Origin: Bacteroidales bacterium KHT7
GTDB lineage: Bacteria > Bacteroidota > Bacteroidia > Bacteroidales > Bacteroidaceae
Reading direction: 5' to 3'
DNA: 64,000 nt
Assembly (NCBI GenBank): GCA_900102385.1
Contig: FNBQ01000010.1
Span: forward strand, 64,953 to 128,952
The translations under genes and the position numbers were made by a program. Under the pieces are notes generated by a model that saw nothing but the letters and a program-made list of their open reading frames with translations, was not told the origin of the DNA and made no database searches. Of the stretch, positions 34,505 to 43,416 are shown piece by piece; the stretch's first letter is position 1; each line of letters opens with the position of its first letter.

Positions 34505-37465
34505 TTATTTTGCAAGAAATTTGACATACTGTTCCATAGTCTTGTTGCGCAACTTCTCGTCTTTTATACATTCGAGCGGAACGGACGAGCACACAACGCG
34601 GTATTTGCCCCTTCCGTAGGCTACGGTGGCGCAGATGTCCTGACCGTCGAAGTCGGCAAGCGGTATAGAGCCGTTCACGCCGATGAGTCCCGACGGATGC
34701 TGAACGGCATAGCAGTATTTGTTGGCGTCGGTATAGATTTCGTAACTCATCTTGTCCTGCCTTATCACTACCGGAATGCTGTCGGAGGTGCGTTCGCCGT
34801 CGCAATATTTCAGCCATCTCGAAGCAAAGATGCTGTCGGCATTGTTTGTTAGTCCGCTGGCTATGTATGCGCCTGTTAGCAGAACCTTTCCGCCCTTGTT
34901 CAGGAACGTCTTCAGCTGGTTCTTCATGCCCTCGCTGAACAGCGGCTTGCTTGTTAGCGACCAGTCCTCTTTCTGCAATCCGCCAATGATGTCGATGATG
35001 GTGTAGCCCGATGTGCTGCCCATCTCCTCGAACGCCTCCTTGCTGCACGACACGAACGACCAGCCCTTCAGCTCGGCAACAGCCTTGCCGTGTGTGTGCG
35101 GATAGTCGAACGTGTTGCCCGTAACTATCTTGCCGTTCATCTGGCGGTTGCTGAATCCCAGGCCATCTTCCGTTTCCTTGCCGATGGTTGATTTGGTGAA
35201 GCAAGTCTGCTCTCCGCTGAAGCCCGGGAACATCTTGTACGGAACGCCATATTCCGCCTTTATGTCGAAACCCTGAAGCGAGTCGTTGTTTACCTCGGCC
35301 GGACCGCACAGACGCGTGAAGGCGTTTACTATAAGCATCGTACTTTTCTTCTTGCTGCTTAGCGACTTGCTTGATATGTATGCCGACAGAACCTCGCTGT
35401 CCATGCTCTCTCCGCCATCGTTCACGGCAGTAACCTTGAAGTCGTACATCTCGTCGGAATCAAGAAGCACGCTGATGCTCGTCTTACCGTTGCCGATATA
35501 CATGCCGTTGTCGAAATCGGCATCGCCCTTGCGCGTGTAAAGAATGTAGCCTGTTGGTGTTGACGATGGCGAACGCTTGTCGGCGGTAGGCTTCCAACTT
35601 AGCGTAACGGCAGACTCCCGAGGGTTTGGCTGCGCTATGGCAAACGAGCGCACCGGCAGAGGCTGCACAACCTCGTTTGTGCCGTGCATCAGGTTTACGT
35701 ATTTAAGAACCGCCTTGTATATGCCGCGAGCCAGAAGGAACTTGAAGTAGGGGTCTTGTCCGTAGTGAAGGTCGGAGAAATTCTGGTGCGAGAGAGTCTC
35801 GACTATGAACGAAGGGAACTCGGGGTTTCGCGTCTCGCTATAGTTGTCGTTCACCAGTCGCCGTCGCGGCCATTCCGGAACGGCTGTGCGAATCTCGTTC
35901 TGCACCTCTTGCAGGGCCAGTTCGGTAGCGTTGCGCGACGTGTATCGCGATACGCCCGTGTTAAACACGTCGATGCCCTCGTTTTGCAGAGTGTATATGC
36001 CCAGCGTTCCGATGAGTTGGTCGTCCTTTCTGAATCCGGCATCGCTGTGTACGGCAAGCGACAGTTCGAAAGGCACTTTCTGCCCCTCAAGCCCCGGATT
36101 GTAGACCGAGCCGCCCGACAGATAGTTGATGGCATACGGGCGCGCGTTTATGTCGTCGGGATAGTCGTTGGTTCCTTGTCTCGAAGAGTACACCTCGTAA
36201 GGCATTCCAGCCCATTGCATTGAGTATCGCGCACCTTCGAGGAATCTCGGCATTCCGCTTGTGGTAGGCGTCTCGCCGTCGAGACCGCGTGCTATGTTGC
36301 CCATTCCGCCTCCGAATCGTACGGCATCGGCCGAGACGAATCCCTTGGTGCTGCTGTAGTTAGACAGGACAACCTTGTTGTCGTCGCCGTTTCCCTTGCC
36401 AAAGGCGAATGTGCCCAGATATACCCATGTGCCGCCGCCCATCTGCTGGTTTACCTTAACCACCGTCTTTATTCCGCCGTGAACTATGGTGTACTGTGCA
36501 TCGTTCACCGCCCACTTAATGGGCTGGTAAGACACATATACGGCATAGTTTCCAGCCTCGTCGAAGTCGGGAATCCACTCCGCCGAAGCCGTCTCGCCCT
36601 TGGTAGACGTGGCAATCATGCGGGCTGTTCCGTCGGTAAACGGATTGTCGCCCTCGAGATATATTTCTTTAGCGTGTGCAAAGCCCGGGGCAGGTACTTT
36701 TCCCCAGCCCTTGCCGTATTCCTTGTATGTTCCTTTTGAGTTTGGGTCGTTGTCAACGATGGCTTCGAGTTCCTGCCAGTCGCGCTCGCGCGGTGTGTAG
36801 ACTATTGCTCCCGAACGTTCGAGCATAGGTATGAGGAACGGCACGACGATGGTTTGTGTAAAAAGGTCCTCGCTTGTTGCGAAGATTGACGGACGCTGCC
36901 AGTTCCAGCAGTTGAGTGCCTGCTTGAAGTATCTGCCGTGGCTTGCCCACAGGGCTATGTGCCTGCCGTCGAGCCCCTTGCTTGGGCGGTAGGGCACGGA
37001 TATGTTTCTTACCCACGGCTTTCCGGTGTAGTCAATGCCTCGCCACAGACGGTTTGACATTATAGAGTTGCGCATATCGTCGGACTGTTGCTTTTCGATG
37101 GGCAGTCCGTCGGCATAGACCGTAATCTTGTAGTTGGCGAACCGCTTGGGCAGGACAGACTTGACATCGGCATAGATGCTGTTTATAACCTGCTTTGTAA
37201 ACGGCTGCGTGCTGAATGTGTTGTTGCCGTAGATGTTTATGAACTGCCTTACGGTATCGACCTCAACGTTCCTTATTCCGCTGCTGTTGATGTTAGCCAG
37301 TTTGCTTCTGTAAGCCTCGAAATACGGCACAATCTTGTTGCGCACCTGTTTTTCGGCCGTGCTGTATGGCGGAATCTGCGCATACACAACGAAGACTGAC
37401 AGAAATAATCCTGTCAGTCCGCACATAAATCTCTTTTTAGTCTGTTTTTTGTCAGTCGATTTCAC
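34505..37465 (-). CDS. Secreted amidase-like protein with golvesin-type and fibronectin III domains
   Basis: 986 residues. Signal peptide ends VFVVYAQ. Elements in order: an N-terminal region with IALWASHGRYF; a golvesin C-terminal/xanthan-lyase-like beta domain (about 270-400, NYAVYVSYQPIKWAVNDAQYTIVHGG); an amidase-type segment with SLAVHSDAGF and IVETLSHQNFSDLHYG resembling the zinc site of N-acetylmuramoyl-L-alanine amidases; a fibronectin III domain (about 620-720); and a C-terminal domain of unknown type. Related Bacteroidales proteins are annotated as xanthan lyase or N-acetylmuramoyl-L-alanine amidase. It overlaps the acyltransferase gene by 14 bases. Peptidoglycan is the likeliest target, by inference. 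Confidence 0.8.
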   Translation of the reverse strand: MKSTDKKQTKKRFMCGLTGLFLSVFVVYAQIPPYSTAEKQVRNKIVPYFEAYRSKLANINSSGIRNVEVDTVRQFINIYGNNTFSTQPFTKQVINSIYADVKSVLPKRFANYKITVYADGLPIEKQQSDDMRNSIMSNRLWRGIDYTGKPWVRNISVPYRPSKGLDGRHIALWASHGRYFKQALNCWNWQRPSIFATSEDLFTQTIVVPFLIPMLERSGAIVYTPRERDWQELEAIVDNDPNSKGTYKEYGKGWGKVPAPGFAHAKEIYLEGDNPFTDGTARMIATSTKGETASAEWIPDFDEAGNYAVYVSYQPIKWAVNDAQYTIVHGGIKTVVKVNQQMGGGTWVYLGTFAFGKGNGDDNKVVLSNYSSTKGFVSADAVRFGGGMGNIARGLDGETPTTSGMPRFLEGARYSMQWAGMPYEVYSSRQGTNDYPDDINARPYAINYLSGGSVYNPGLEGQKVPFELSLAVHSDAGFRKDDQLIGTLGIYTLQNEGIDVFNTGVSRYTSRNATELALQEVQNEIRTAVPEWPRRRLVNDNYSETRNPEFPSFIVETLSHQNFSDLHYGQDPYFKFLLARGIYKAVLKYVNLMHGTNEVVQPLPVRSFAIAQPNPRESAVTLSWKPTADKRSPSSTPTGYILYTRKGDADFDNGMYIGNGKTSISVLLDSDEMYDFKVTAVNDGGESMDSEVLSAYISSKSLSSKKKSTMLIVNAFTRLCGPAEVNNDSLQGFDIKAEYGVPYKMFPGFSGEQTCFTKSTIGKETEDGLGFSNRQMNGKIVTGNTFDYPHTHGKAVAELKGWSFVSCSKEAFEEMGSTSGYTIIDIIGGLQKEDWSLTSKPLFSEGMKNQLKTFLNKGGKVLLTGAYIASGLTNNADSIFASRWLKYCDGERTSDSIPVVIRQDKMSYEIYTDANKYCYAVQHPSGLIGVNGSIPLADFDGQDICATVAYGRGKYRVVCSSVPLECIKDEKLRNKTMEQYVKFLAK

Positions 37466-38009
37466 CTACTGTAAAATTTTCCGGATGCTTGCCCTTGAAG
37501 TCCTTGAAGTAACGCTTTATCTCCTTCATGTCGGCATCAATGTTGCCCGAAGGCGTGATTTCCTTTTCTATCCTGATTTCTTTCTTCTGATAGTCGATGC
37601 CTGCCAGCACTATCGGAATGCCCGCTTTGAGGGCGATGTAGTAGAAGCCTTTCTTCCAGTCGGGGTTAGGCTTTCGCGTGCCCTCTGGAGTGATGGCGAG
37701 ATGGAATTGACTGAGTTTCATTGCAGTCTCGGCAAGCCTGTCGGTCATCGATGTTTTTTTGTCTCTGAACACAGGAATGCCTCCCCACGAGCGGAACAGC
37801 GGTCCGAGCGGCCAGAAGAACCATTCTTTCTTCATCAGGAAGTTGGACTTTCTGCCAACCGCCCAGTAGAAGAACTTGCCGAGGAACAAGTCCCAGTTGG
37901 TGGTGTGTGGTGCTATGCACATGATGTACTTGTCGTAGTCGGGCACGGTTAGCACGTATTTCCATCCAAGAAGCTTGAAGAGAATAAAACTGCTAAGTTT
38001 TTTCTTCAT
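37452..38009 (-). CDS. PlsC-type 1-acyl-glycerol-3-phosphate acyltransferase
   Basis: 185 residues. The catalytic HX4D motif is HTTNWD, and the substrate motif is ITPEGTRKPNPDWKKGFYYIA (quoted in part: EGTR). The short length is typical of Bacteroidetes PlsC-like enzymes. It would acylate lysophosphatidic acid or a related lipid at the inner membrane. It lies in an operon with a 90-residue conserved protein 10 bases upstream and the amidase-like gene overlapping downstream. Confidence 0.87.
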   Translation of the reverse strand: MKKKLSSFILFKLLGWKYVLTVPDYDKYIMCIAPHTTNWDLFLGKFFYWAVGRKSNFLMKKEWFFWPLGPLFRSWGGIPVFRDKKTSMTDRLAETAMKLSQFHLAITPEGTRKPNPDWKKGFYYIALKAGIPIVLAGIDYQKKEIRIEKEITPSGNIDADMKEIKRYFKDFKGKHPENFTVGEID

Positions 38010-38019
38010 TCCTTTACCT

Positions 38020-38292
38020 TTAATTAAGAGTGTTTAGTTGGTCTATAATTTCAGAGACCTCGGTATTGAAGTCGGACTTTAGTTTCTTGTAGAATCCCTT
38101 TACGTTACCCGGTTCTGTGTGGCTTATGCGGCTAACGAACTCGTTCTGAGCCTTTGCTATTCGGGTGAAGACCTCGTTAAGCTGCTGTTTGTCGACATCA
38201 GGATTGTAATACTGAATGTAATAAATTTCTGCCAATAACTCGCTCGTAATGTAGTTCACAAACTTCTTCAGGTTTCTTCTATTCTTTGCCAT
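38020..38292 (-). CDS. Small conserved helical protein
   Basis: 90 residues, largely helical and charged (MAKNRRNLKKFVNYITSELLAEI ... EIIDQLNTLN). No signal peptide, membrane segment or known motif. It is first in the operon with the PlsC-like acyltransferase, with a TATCTTTA box about 35 bases upstream. Function not recognised. Confidence 0.75.
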   Translation of the reverse strand: MAKNRRNLKKFVNYITSELLAEIYYIQYYNPDVDKQQLNEVFTRIAKAQNEFVSRISHTEPGNVKGFYKKLKSDFNTEVSEIIDQLNTLN

Positions 38293-38480
38293 ATCAAAAA
38301 AAATGAAAGATTATTTAAAACTGATGTAAAGATATGAAAAAAAAGTGAAAAACAAATCTAAATCAATTATTTTTTGAATATTTTGTTTTTTTGCCTTCGG
38401 AATAGGTGAAGTTTCCCGTATTTGCAGTATCTTCGCGGTGCGAAAAATAAAATTATTAAAAAATAAAAATTGTCTAAACC

Positions 38481-40121
38481 ATGATCAAAAGTGCATTGCA
38501 AATTGCAAGGGCTGAATATCAGCCAAAGTTGCCTAAAGCGTTGTTGGGTGCAGTAAAGGCCTGCGAGGGCGCACCAACACAGTCAGTTTCAGATCAGGAA
38601 GAGATTAAGAAACTCTTTCCTAATACCTACGGTATGCCTGTTGTTCGTTTCGAGGCAGGCGAGGCAGTCAAGGGCGAGCCAATTAACGTTGGCGTAATCC
38701 TTTCAGGAGGTCAGGCTCCGGGCGGACACAACGTAATCAGTGGTCTGTTCGACGGAATCAAGTCTATCAACCCTGAGAGCCGTCTTTTCGGTTTCATCTT
38801 GGGTCCTGGCGGCTTCGTTGATCACAACTACATGGAGTTGACATCAGACATCATCGACGAATACCGTAACACAGGAGGTTTCGACATCATCGGATCTGGC
38901 CGTACTAAGCTTGAGAAGGTAGAGCAGTTTGAGAAGGGCTTGGAGATCATCCGCGAACTTAACATTAAGGCTATCGTCATCATCGGTGGCGACGACTCTA
39001 ACACTAACGCTTGCGTGCTTGCCGAGTACTACAAGGCTAAGAACTACGGCGTTCAGGTTATCGGTTGTCCAAAGACTATCGACGGCGACTTGAAGAACGA
39101 GCACATCGAGACATCATTCGGTTTCGATACTGCTACAAAGACTTATTCGGAGGTTATCGGAAATATCCAGCGCGACTGTAACTCTGCTCGCAAGTACTGG
39201 CACTACATCAAGCTGATGGGACGCTCTGCATCTCACATCGCTCTTGAGTGTGCTCTTCAGTGTCAGCCAAACATCTGCCTCATTTCAGAGGAGGTTGAGG
39301 CTAAGAACCAGAGCCTCGACGACATCGTTACTTACATTGCTAATGTTGTTGCCGAGCGTGCTAAGAACGGCAAGAACTACGGTACAGTTCTTGTTCCAGA
39401 GGGCTTGATTGAGTTCGTTCCAGCCATGAAGAAGCTTATTGCCGAGCTGAACGACCTTCTTTCGGCAAACGCTCAGGAGTTCGCTATGATTAAGAAGTCG
39501 GCACAGCTTGAGTATGTAACTGGCAAGCTGAGCAAGGAGAATGCTGAAATCTTCTCTTCTCTTCCAGAGAGAGTTGCAAAGCAGCTTTGCGCAGACCGCG
39601 ACCCACACGGAAACGTTCAGGTATCTCTTATCGACACAGAGCAGCTTCTTGCCGAGATGGTAGGCGTTAAGCTTGCCAAGATGAAGGAAGAGGGCAAGTA
39701 TGTTGGCAAGTACAACACTCAGCATCACTTCTTCGGTTACGAGGGACGTTGCGCAACTCCTTCTAACTTCGATGCAGACTACTGCTACTCTCTTGGTTTC
39801 TCTGCTTCACGCCTTATTCAGGCTGGCAAGACAGGCTACATGTCTGTTATCAAGAACACAACAAAGCCTGCTGCCGAGTGGATTGCAGGTGGTGTGCCTA
39901 TCACTATGATGATGAACATGGAGAAGCGTAACGGCGAGATGAAGCCTGTTATCCAGAAGGCTCTCGTTAAACTCGACGGCGCTCCATTCCTTGAGTTCGC
40001 AAAGAACAGAGAGAACTGGGCTTTGAACGACTGCTTCGTATTCCCTGGTCCTATCCAGTACTTCGGTCCTTCTGAGGTATGCGACCAGCCAACTATCACT
40101 TTAAAGTTGGAGCAGAAGTAA
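38481..40121 (+). CDS. pfp: PPi-dependent 6-phosphofructokinase
   Basis: 546 residues, the long PPi-PFK form. [19 protein letters not shown] is the phosphate-binding loop, and [11 protein letters not shown] has the GGDDS motif, with Asp in the position that excludes ATP in PPi enzymes. [24 protein letters not shown] carries the catalytic TIDGD. It makes fructose-1,6-bisphosphate reversibly from fructose-6-phosphate using pyrophosphate, as expected in Bacteroidales glycolysis. The gene is monocistronic, ends with a strong terminator and has the biased codon use of a highly expressed gene. Confidence 0.95.
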   Translation: MIKSALQIARAEYQPKLPKALLGAVKACEGAPTQSVSDQEEIKKLFPNTYGMPVVRFEAGEAVKGEPINVGVILSGGQAPGGHNVISGLFDGIKSINPESRLFGFILGPGGFVDHNYMELTSDIIDEYRNTGGFDIIGSGRTKLEKVEQFEKGLEIIRELNIKAIVIIGGDDSNTNACVLAEYYKAKNYGVQVIGCPKTIDGDLKNEHIETSFGFDTATKTYSEVIGNIQRDCNSARKYWHYIKLMGRSASHIALECALQCQPNICLISEEVEAKNQSLDDIVTYIANVVAERAKNGKNYGTVLVPEGLIEFVPAMKKLIAELNDLLSANAQEFAMIKKSAQLEYVTGKLSKENAEIFSSLPERVAKQLCADRDPHGNVQVSLIDTEQLLAEMVGVKLAKMKEEGKYVGKYNTQHHFFGYEGRCATPSNFDADYCYSLGFSASRLIQAGKTGYMSVIKNTTKPAAEWIAGGVPITMMMNMEKRNGEMKPVIQKALVKLDGAPFLEFAKNRENWALNDCFVFPGPIQYFGPSEVCDQPTITLKLEQK

Positions 40122-40149
40122 CATTGTTTTTCCAAAATAAATAGTAAGT

Positions 40150-40185
40150 GGGCGAGATATTATAATGGTATCTTGCCCATTTTTA
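40150..40185 (+). terminator. Terminator of pfp
   Basis: GGGCGAGATA (40150-40159) / TATCTTGCCC (40169-40178) with a TTTTTATTT tail; one wobble pair. Confidence 0.9.
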
Positions 40186-40197
40186 TTTAGTTTTTTT

Positions 40198-40205
40198 TAC
40201 CTTTG
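40198..40205 (+). promoter_or_regulatory. -7 box of the GH25 gene
   Basis: TACCTTTG, a perfect TAnnTTTG match, 32 bases before the start codon. Confidence 0.55.
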
Positions 40206-40237
40206 CATTCGTTTGTTTTAGATAAAGGTATTTTTTT

Positions 40238-41197
40238 ATGGCAGAGACAAGGAAGACTACAACGCGAAAGAAGGCTGGCACATCGGTGTCTGCCAAGTCT
40301 CCGTCTGCTTCTGCCCGGAAGAAAAAGACCACCACGACGAAGAAGAAAACCGCAGGCAGACCGCGAAAGAAACGCAAGTCGGGCGGCGACCTGTTTTCAG
40401 ACTTCTTCTCTATGAAAAACATCTCGAAACAGACAGAAAAGACATTCAGAAAGATGCTCCCTATGCTTGTGGGAATTGTATTTTGTTTTATTCTGGCTGT
40501 TGGTGGGGCAATTTTCCTTTATGTAAAATATGTGAACCCGTACGCTTTCAAACTGCATCCGGTAGAGCGTCATCTTACGGGATATTCGGTATATGGCATA
40601 GATGTGGCGCGTTATCAGGGTGATATAGACTGGGAAAGGTTGAGCATGGCTAAAATTGACGGCCATGAGGTAAAATTCGTCATAGTCAAGGCAACCGAAG
40701 GGGCAGACCATAGCGACCCGTACTTCGAAACGAATTTCGTACAGTCGCGCAAGAATGGTTTTGTACGTGGAGCATATCATTTCTTCACTCCCGGAACGGT
40801 TCCGTACTTTCAGATTCAGAATTTTGTAAGAACGGTAGGAAATCTTGAAGAAGGCGATTTGCCGCCTATTCTTGATGTTGAGAAAGCCGACGGAATATCG
40901 AAGGCACAGCTTCAGGAAGATGTGCTGAAGTGGCTCGTGGAGATTGAGCGCATATACAAAGTACGTCCTATTCTATATACCTTTATAAACTTCAAACGGA
41001 AATATCTCGACCGCTCGGAGTTTGACGAATATCCGTTGTGGATAGCTAATTATTCTGACTCTCTTTCGTATGATGGTGATTGGGAGTTCTGGCAGTATAG
41101 TGAGTCTGGAAAGGTTGATGGTATAAGCGATTATGTTGACTTGGACGTATACCATACAACCCTCGAAAGTTTCGAATCCTTGTTAATTCACAAGTAA
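40238..41197 (+). CDS. Membrane-anchored GH25 lysozyme with Lys-rich cytoplasmic tail
   Basis: 319 residues. Residues 1-55 are extremely Lys/Arg/Thr-rich (KKKTTTTKKKTAGRPRKKRK) and include an AT-hook-like GRPRKK. A transmembrane helix follows (LPMLVGIVFCFILAVGGAIFL, about 69-89). The GH25 domain (about 110-315) has YGIDVARYQGDIDW, IVKATEGADHSDPYF, GAYHFFTPGT, PPILDVEKADG with the catalytic Asp/Glu pair, and WQYSESGKVDGI. It should hydrolyse muramic acid linkages in the periplasm, while the basic tail faces the cytoplasm. Convergent with prmA, two bases apart. Confidence 0.9.
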   Translation: MAETRKTTTRKKAGTSVSAKSPSASARKKKTTTTKKKTAGRPRKKRKSGGDLFSDFFSMKNISKQTEKTFRKMLPMLVGIVFCFILAVGGAIFLYVKYVNPYAFKLHPVERHLTGYSVYGIDVARYQGDIDWERLSMAKIDGHEVKFVIVKATEGADHSDPYFETNFVQSRKNGFVRGAYHFFTPGTVPYFQIQNFVRTVGNLEEGDLPPILDVEKADGISKAQLQEDVLKWLVEIERIYKVRPILYTFINFKRKYLDRSEFDEYPLWIANYSDSLSYDGDWEFWQYSESGKVDGISDYVDLDVYHTTLESFESLLIHK

Positions 41198-41199
41198 TT

Positions 41200-42057
41200 T
41201 TATTGCTTCTTTTCGAACGCCAGCATACACCAGTTGTTGCGTTCGTTTCTGCTTGTCTGAGCAAATCCAAGCGATGCCGCCTTTTCAATAAGTACGGCTG
41301 CATCTTCGGTATAGAATCCGCTTATCAGAAGCGTTCCGCCGCTGGCTATGCACTTTGCGTATTTGTCCATGTCGTTAAGCAGTATGTTGCGGTTTATGTT
41401 AGCCATGAACAAGTCGGCTTTCTGCTCGTTTATTGGCAATATTGAGGCATCGCCAAGAAAGACCTCGATATGCTTGTCGAAGCCGTTGATGCTTATGTTC
41501 TCTCGGCTGTTCTCAACGCTCCACTCGTCAATATCTACAGCCTGAACCTTGTCTGCTCCTCTAAGGCACGCCATAATCGAGAGGATTGACGTTCCGCAGC
41601 CCATATCGAAGGCATTCTTGTTCCTCATGTCGAGCGATGCTATGTACTCGACAAGCATCGAGGTTGTCTCGTGCGTTCCCGTTCCGAAAGCCATCTTAGG
41701 GTTGAGGCTGATGTTGTAGCAGAAGCTGTCGTCGTCTTCGATTTCCGAACTGTGGATGAGGCATAGATTATCGCCAATCTCAACGCGGTTGAAGTTCTGC
41801 TTTTCCCATTCCTCGTTCCAGTCGCGATATTCTGCCTCCTCGCAAGTGAAGGTTATTTTTGTGTCGGGCAGCGGAATGTTTTCGATAATCTCGTTAAGTG
41901 CCTCCTCGTTCCAGAAATCCTGCTGAATGTAGCCTTTCAGACAGCCGTCCTCGTCGGTAAAACTCTCAAATCCAATTTCTCCGGCAAGCGACGGCAGAAG
42001 GTCGTGCGCCAACTCGTTGTCCGGCTCTATGCTGAATGTAACTTCGAAGTATTTCAT
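41200..42057 (-). CDS. prmA: Ribosomal protein L11 methyltransferase
   Basis: 285 residues. The N-terminal substrate domain (FEVTFSIEPDNELAHDLLPS) is followed by a class I SAM-dependent methyltransferase with MAFGTGTHETTSMLVEYI, AFDMGCGTSILSIMACLRGA, AVDIDEWSVENSREN and FMANINRNIL (NINR in place of the more usual NILA). It methylates L11 Lys and amino-terminal groups in the cytoplasm. Monocistronic. Confidence 0.93.
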   Translation of the reverse strand: MKYFEVTFSIEPDNELAHDLLPSLAGEIGFESFTDEDGCLKGYIQQDFWNEEALNEIIENIPLPDTKITFTCEEAEYRDWNEEWEKQNFNRVEIGDNLCLIHSSEIEDDDSFCYNISLNPKMAFGTGTHETTSMLVEYIASLDMRNKNAFDMGCGTSILSIMACLRGADKVQAVDIDEWSVENSRENISINGFDKHIEVFLGDASILPINEQKADLFMANINRNILLNDMDKYAKCIASGGTLLISGFYTEDAAVLIEKAASLGFAQTSRNERNNWCMLAFEKKQ

Positions 42058-42079
42058 TTCTGTAATTTTTAAGTTTTTG

Positions 42080-42087
42080 CAAAATTA
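42080..42087 (-). promoter_or_regulatory. -7 box of prmA
   Basis: Minus-strand TAATTTTG, matching TAnnTTTG, 22 bases before the start codon. Confidence 0.6.
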
Positions 42088-42211
42088 GGCATTTTTGCCG
42101 AATAATAGGGCAGCATCGGCGTGATTATCTTTTTAATTGGCGTTTGTATCGAAAAAACTACCGAACAGCCATTTTTTTCGCGTTTTCATTAGTATATATC
42201 CGATTTTTATT

Positions 42212-42219
42212 TATTTTTG
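42212..42219 (+). promoter_or_regulatory. -7 box of the EEP-preA operon
   Basis: TATTTTTG, 69 bases before the start at 42289. Confidence 0.5.
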
Positions 42220-42288
42220 CGAATAGGACCGATATTTTTTTGATGATCTGATATTATAAAAAAGAAGAACTCTTCTTGAACTAAATTA

Positions 42289-43410
42289 ATGAAACGTAAT
42301 ATATTAAACCGTATATTTGCTGCCGTGGCGGTGTCGTGCTGCATGTTTTCATCGGCAAATGCTCAGATGCAGACTTCTTTCACAATGGCAACGCTCAATG
42401 TCGATGGTCTGCCGGGACAGGTCCTGTTCTTCAATGTTAATCAGGACGGACCAAAGTCGGGCGGAAGCGAACTCATAAGCGAATATCTTGCCTCAAAGGG
42501 ATGCGACATATTCTGCTTGCAGGAGAATTTCAACTACCATCAGGAGATTTTGTCGCGCCTCTTTGCCGACTATGAGTACGACGAGTGGTCGGGCGGCATA
42601 ATACTTGAGGACGAGGAGATTGACTATGACCATCTTCAGGACATTAAGTTCGAGTGCGACGGCCTGAACATGGTATGGAAAAAGGGCATACAGACAACGA
42701 ACTACGAGCGGAAGGCTTGGAATAAGAGCTTTGGCAAGTTCAGCCACGAATTTGACGAAATGATTACGAAGGGTTTCAGAAGGCACGAACTAACGTTGGG
42801 CGACGGAAGTGAGATTGTTGTCTATAACATGCACATGGATGCAAGCTCGCAACGTGATGAGGCTGAGATGAACGACGGCGAAGACCGTGAGGCACGTCTG
42901 TCGCAATGGATTCAGCTGCGAGAGGACATTCTTGGGCACCTCGACTGCCGGCCAGTCATTATTGCCGGCGACATGAACAGCCTGTATCATCGTGATGACG
43001 TGAAGACCGCCTTCATAGATGCCATAACAGCCACAGGAAAGGCAACGGTTGGCGATGCTTGGATTGAGAAATGCAACGGCGGAACATATCCGTTATTTTC
43101 GGGAGAGGCTTTGGAAGGCGAACTTCTCGACAAGATTCTCTACATAAATCCAACCGGCGGAAATAGCGTTGTGCCAACCAGCGTTTCGGTTGACAAAGAG
43201 GGATATATAGTTGACGGCACTCCGCTTGGCGACCACTATCCGCTGTTCGCAACTTTCGAGTTCAAGGGCAGAAAGGCGTCAGGCATGAATAGGCAGAATA
43301 TTGACGGCAAGCCTTCTGAAATATATGATTTGCGAGGCATACGCCAAGATAGCGAGAATCTGCAAAAGGGAATATACATCATAAACGGCAACATTCAATT
43401 TGTAAAATAA
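42289..43410 (+). CDS. Secreted endonuclease/exonuclease/phosphatase-fold hydrolase
   Basis: 373 residues with signal peptide (ending SSANAQ). EEP-fold motifs in order: MATLNVDGLPG, DIFCLQENF with the metal-binding Glu, VVYNMHMDA with catalytic His, IIAGDMNSL, LDKILYIN and GDHYPLFATF. The family includes sphingomyelinases, inositol phosphatases and nucleases. The C-terminal about 35 residues (SEIYDLRGIRQDSENLQKG ... IQFVK) resemble a type-A sorting domain. The cytoplasmic preA gene starts only six bases downstream, although the two products act in different compartments. Confidence 0.87.
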   Translation: MKRNILNRIFAAVAVSCCMFSSANAQMQTSFTMATLNVDGLPGQVLFFNVNQDGPKSGGSELISEYLASKGCDIFCLQENFNYHQEILSRLFADYEYDEWSGGIILEDEEIDYDHLQDIKFECDGLNMVWKKGIQTTNYERKAWNKSFGKFSHEFDEMITKGFRRHELTLGDGSEIVVYNMHMDASSQRDEAEMNDGEDREARLSQWIQLREDILGHLDCRPVIIAGDMNSLYHRDDVKTAFIDAITATGKATVGDAWIEKCNGGTYPLFSGEALEGELLDKILYINPTGGNSVVPTSVSVDKEGYIVDGTPLGDHYPLFATFEFKGRKASGMNRQNIDGKPSEIYDLRGIRQDSENLQKGIYIINGNIQFVK

Positions 43411-43416
43411 AGAACC

